From Cyanothece sp. UBA12306 (GTDB lineage: Bacteria > Cyanobacteriota > Cyanobacteriia > Cyanobacteriales > Microcystaceae): 6,746 nt of DNA. The position numbers and the translations under genes were made by a program. Within the stretch, counting starts at the first letter, position 1. Each line of letters begins with the position of its first letter. The stretch lies in the NCBI GenBank assembly GCA_003448685.1, contig DLXW01000278.1, forward strand, positions 53,307-60,052. Direction: 5' to 3'. Under the pieces are notes generated by a model. It did no database searches and was not told where the DNA came from. It was given only the letters and a program-made list of their open reading frames with translations. Below, one piece after another: positions 6,232 to 6,746 of the stretch.

Positions 6232-6746
6232 TAAAAGAGAAGTGGAGTTAGCGGACACCCAATACCGTACTGCTAAACAAGCTTTAGCTTCCGCTAAATC
6301 TCAGGTCAATGTACGCCAATCTGGTGTTAGAGCAGCCCAAGGACGAGTTAATGCCCAAAAATCCCTAATTAAACAGGAACAAGAACGACTCTCCTACAGT
6401 CGTTTATTGTCTCCCATCAATGGTTATGTGTTGCAAAGGATCTTAGAACCAGGAAATTTAGTGCAACCAGGTAGTGAAATATTGCGTTTAGGAGATTTTA
6501 GCCAGGTAAAGGTGGTTGTGCCTGTTTCAGAGTTAGATTTAGCCAAGATTAAAGTCGGACAGTCCGTTAGGGTGCGTTTAGATGCTTTTCCCCGTGATAG
6601 TTTAGGAGGACGGGTACAAAATATTTCACCAGCAGCTGATCCCACTGCGCGACAGGTTCCCATCGAAGTTATTTTACCCAATCCGCAGCAAAAAATCCGC
6701 AGTGGATTATTAGCTAGAGTTAGCTTTAATCAGGAATTGAGTCAAA
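5732..6746 (+). CDS. RND efflux periplasmic adaptor (membrane fusion) lipoprotein, C-terminus beyond window
   Basis: The frame from ATG 5732 is open for 338 codons to the right edge, so the end is missing. Residues 5-24 (K5, then [18 protein letters not shown]) look like a lipoprotein signal with Cys24 as the acylated residue, although Ser rather than Leu at -3 makes the lipobox imperfect. Then come the first half of a lipoyl domain (about 73-105, [14 protein letters not shown] at 91-104), a long Ala/Gln/Glu-rich coiled-coil hairpin (about 106-217), the second lipoyl half ([21 protein letters not shown], 227-247) and the start of the beta-barrel domain ([15 protein letters not shown], 253-267). 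This order is that of AcrA/MexA-type adaptors, which link an inner-membrane RND pump to an outer-membrane channel; the pump gene is expected downstream. AGAGAG (5717-5722) is 9 nt before the ATG. An in-frame ATG at 5645 would add 29 charged residues ahead of the signal and is less likely. Substrate is unknown. Confidence 0.9.
   Translation, partial: MAINKSMVLVVGLIGVLSLTSLGCSSMPQTEAQEQEKARFPSKSAAVEVAIARRGNIKNLVEYIGTTQPVREVALRSQVQGQLLNLTADVGDRVTKGQTLAQLDNSLLQAVLSKAQAELAVQESEVIRAQGEVNAALSEVESAKVQLEQAKIDADRLQQLFEQGAIAKREVELADTQYRTAKQALASAKSQVNVRQSGVRAAQGRVNAQKSLIKQEQERLSYSRLLSPINGYVLQRILEPGNLVQPGSEILRLGDFSQVKVVVPVSELDLAKIKVGQSVRVRLDAFPRDSLGGRVQNISPAADPTARQVPIEVILPNPQQKIRSGLLARVSFNQELSQ

Noticed and set aside
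6034..6681. Two minus-strand frames (6034-6258 and 6424-6681) inside the adaptor gene
   Set aside because: Both are antisense shadows of the coiled-coil and lipoyl/barrel coding regions.

Overview
The window comes from a cyanobacterium. The evidence is a chlorophyll-type magnesium chelatase D subunit (ChlD), six copies of the cyanobacterial HIP1 octamer GCGATCGC, and a moderately AT-rich base composition. A unicellular Cyanothece/Crocosphaera/Microcystis-type relative is plausible, but the species cannot be fixed from the sequence alone.

Layout. Positions 1-1527 (minus strand) hold the first 509 codons of an exported tetratricopeptide-repeat (TPR) protein that runs off the left edge. Positions 1528-1884 are mostly intergenic, with a doubtful 45-codon frame on the minus strand and a promoter for the next gene. 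Positions 1885-3033 (plus) encode the most interesting gene: a 382-residue protein with a DUF4157/eCIS-core domain carrying HExxH, followed by a C-terminal domain with the zinc-deaminase signature HAE...PCxxC. It reads as a cargo toxin of an extracellular (or thylakoid-anchored) contractile injection system with a nucleic-acid or nucleotide deaminase warhead. Positions 3026-3373 hold a modular, palindrome-rich repeat in two copies that begins inside the last codons of the toxin gene. Positions 3374-3510 are the leader of chlD, with a promoter-like element, a small inverted repeat and a 6-codon upstream frame whose stop overlaps the chlD start. Positions 3511-5544 (plus) are chlD. Positions 5545-5731 hold a 15-nt perfect inverted repeat that may be an operator. 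From 5732 to the right edge (plus) is the first 338 codons of a periplasmic adaptor (membrane fusion) lipoprotein of an RND-type efflux system.

How the parts relate. chlD is a housekeeping gene of chlorophyll synthesis. The adaptor gene probably begins its own transcription unit with an RND pump gene expected beyond the right edge. The TPR gene and the toxin gene are divergent. The toxin is an orphan here: no structural injection-system genes and no convincing immunity gene lie beside it, which fits cyanobacterial cargo genes scattered away from the structural cluster. The toxin gene with its downstream repeat array looks like an accessory insertion beside core genes.
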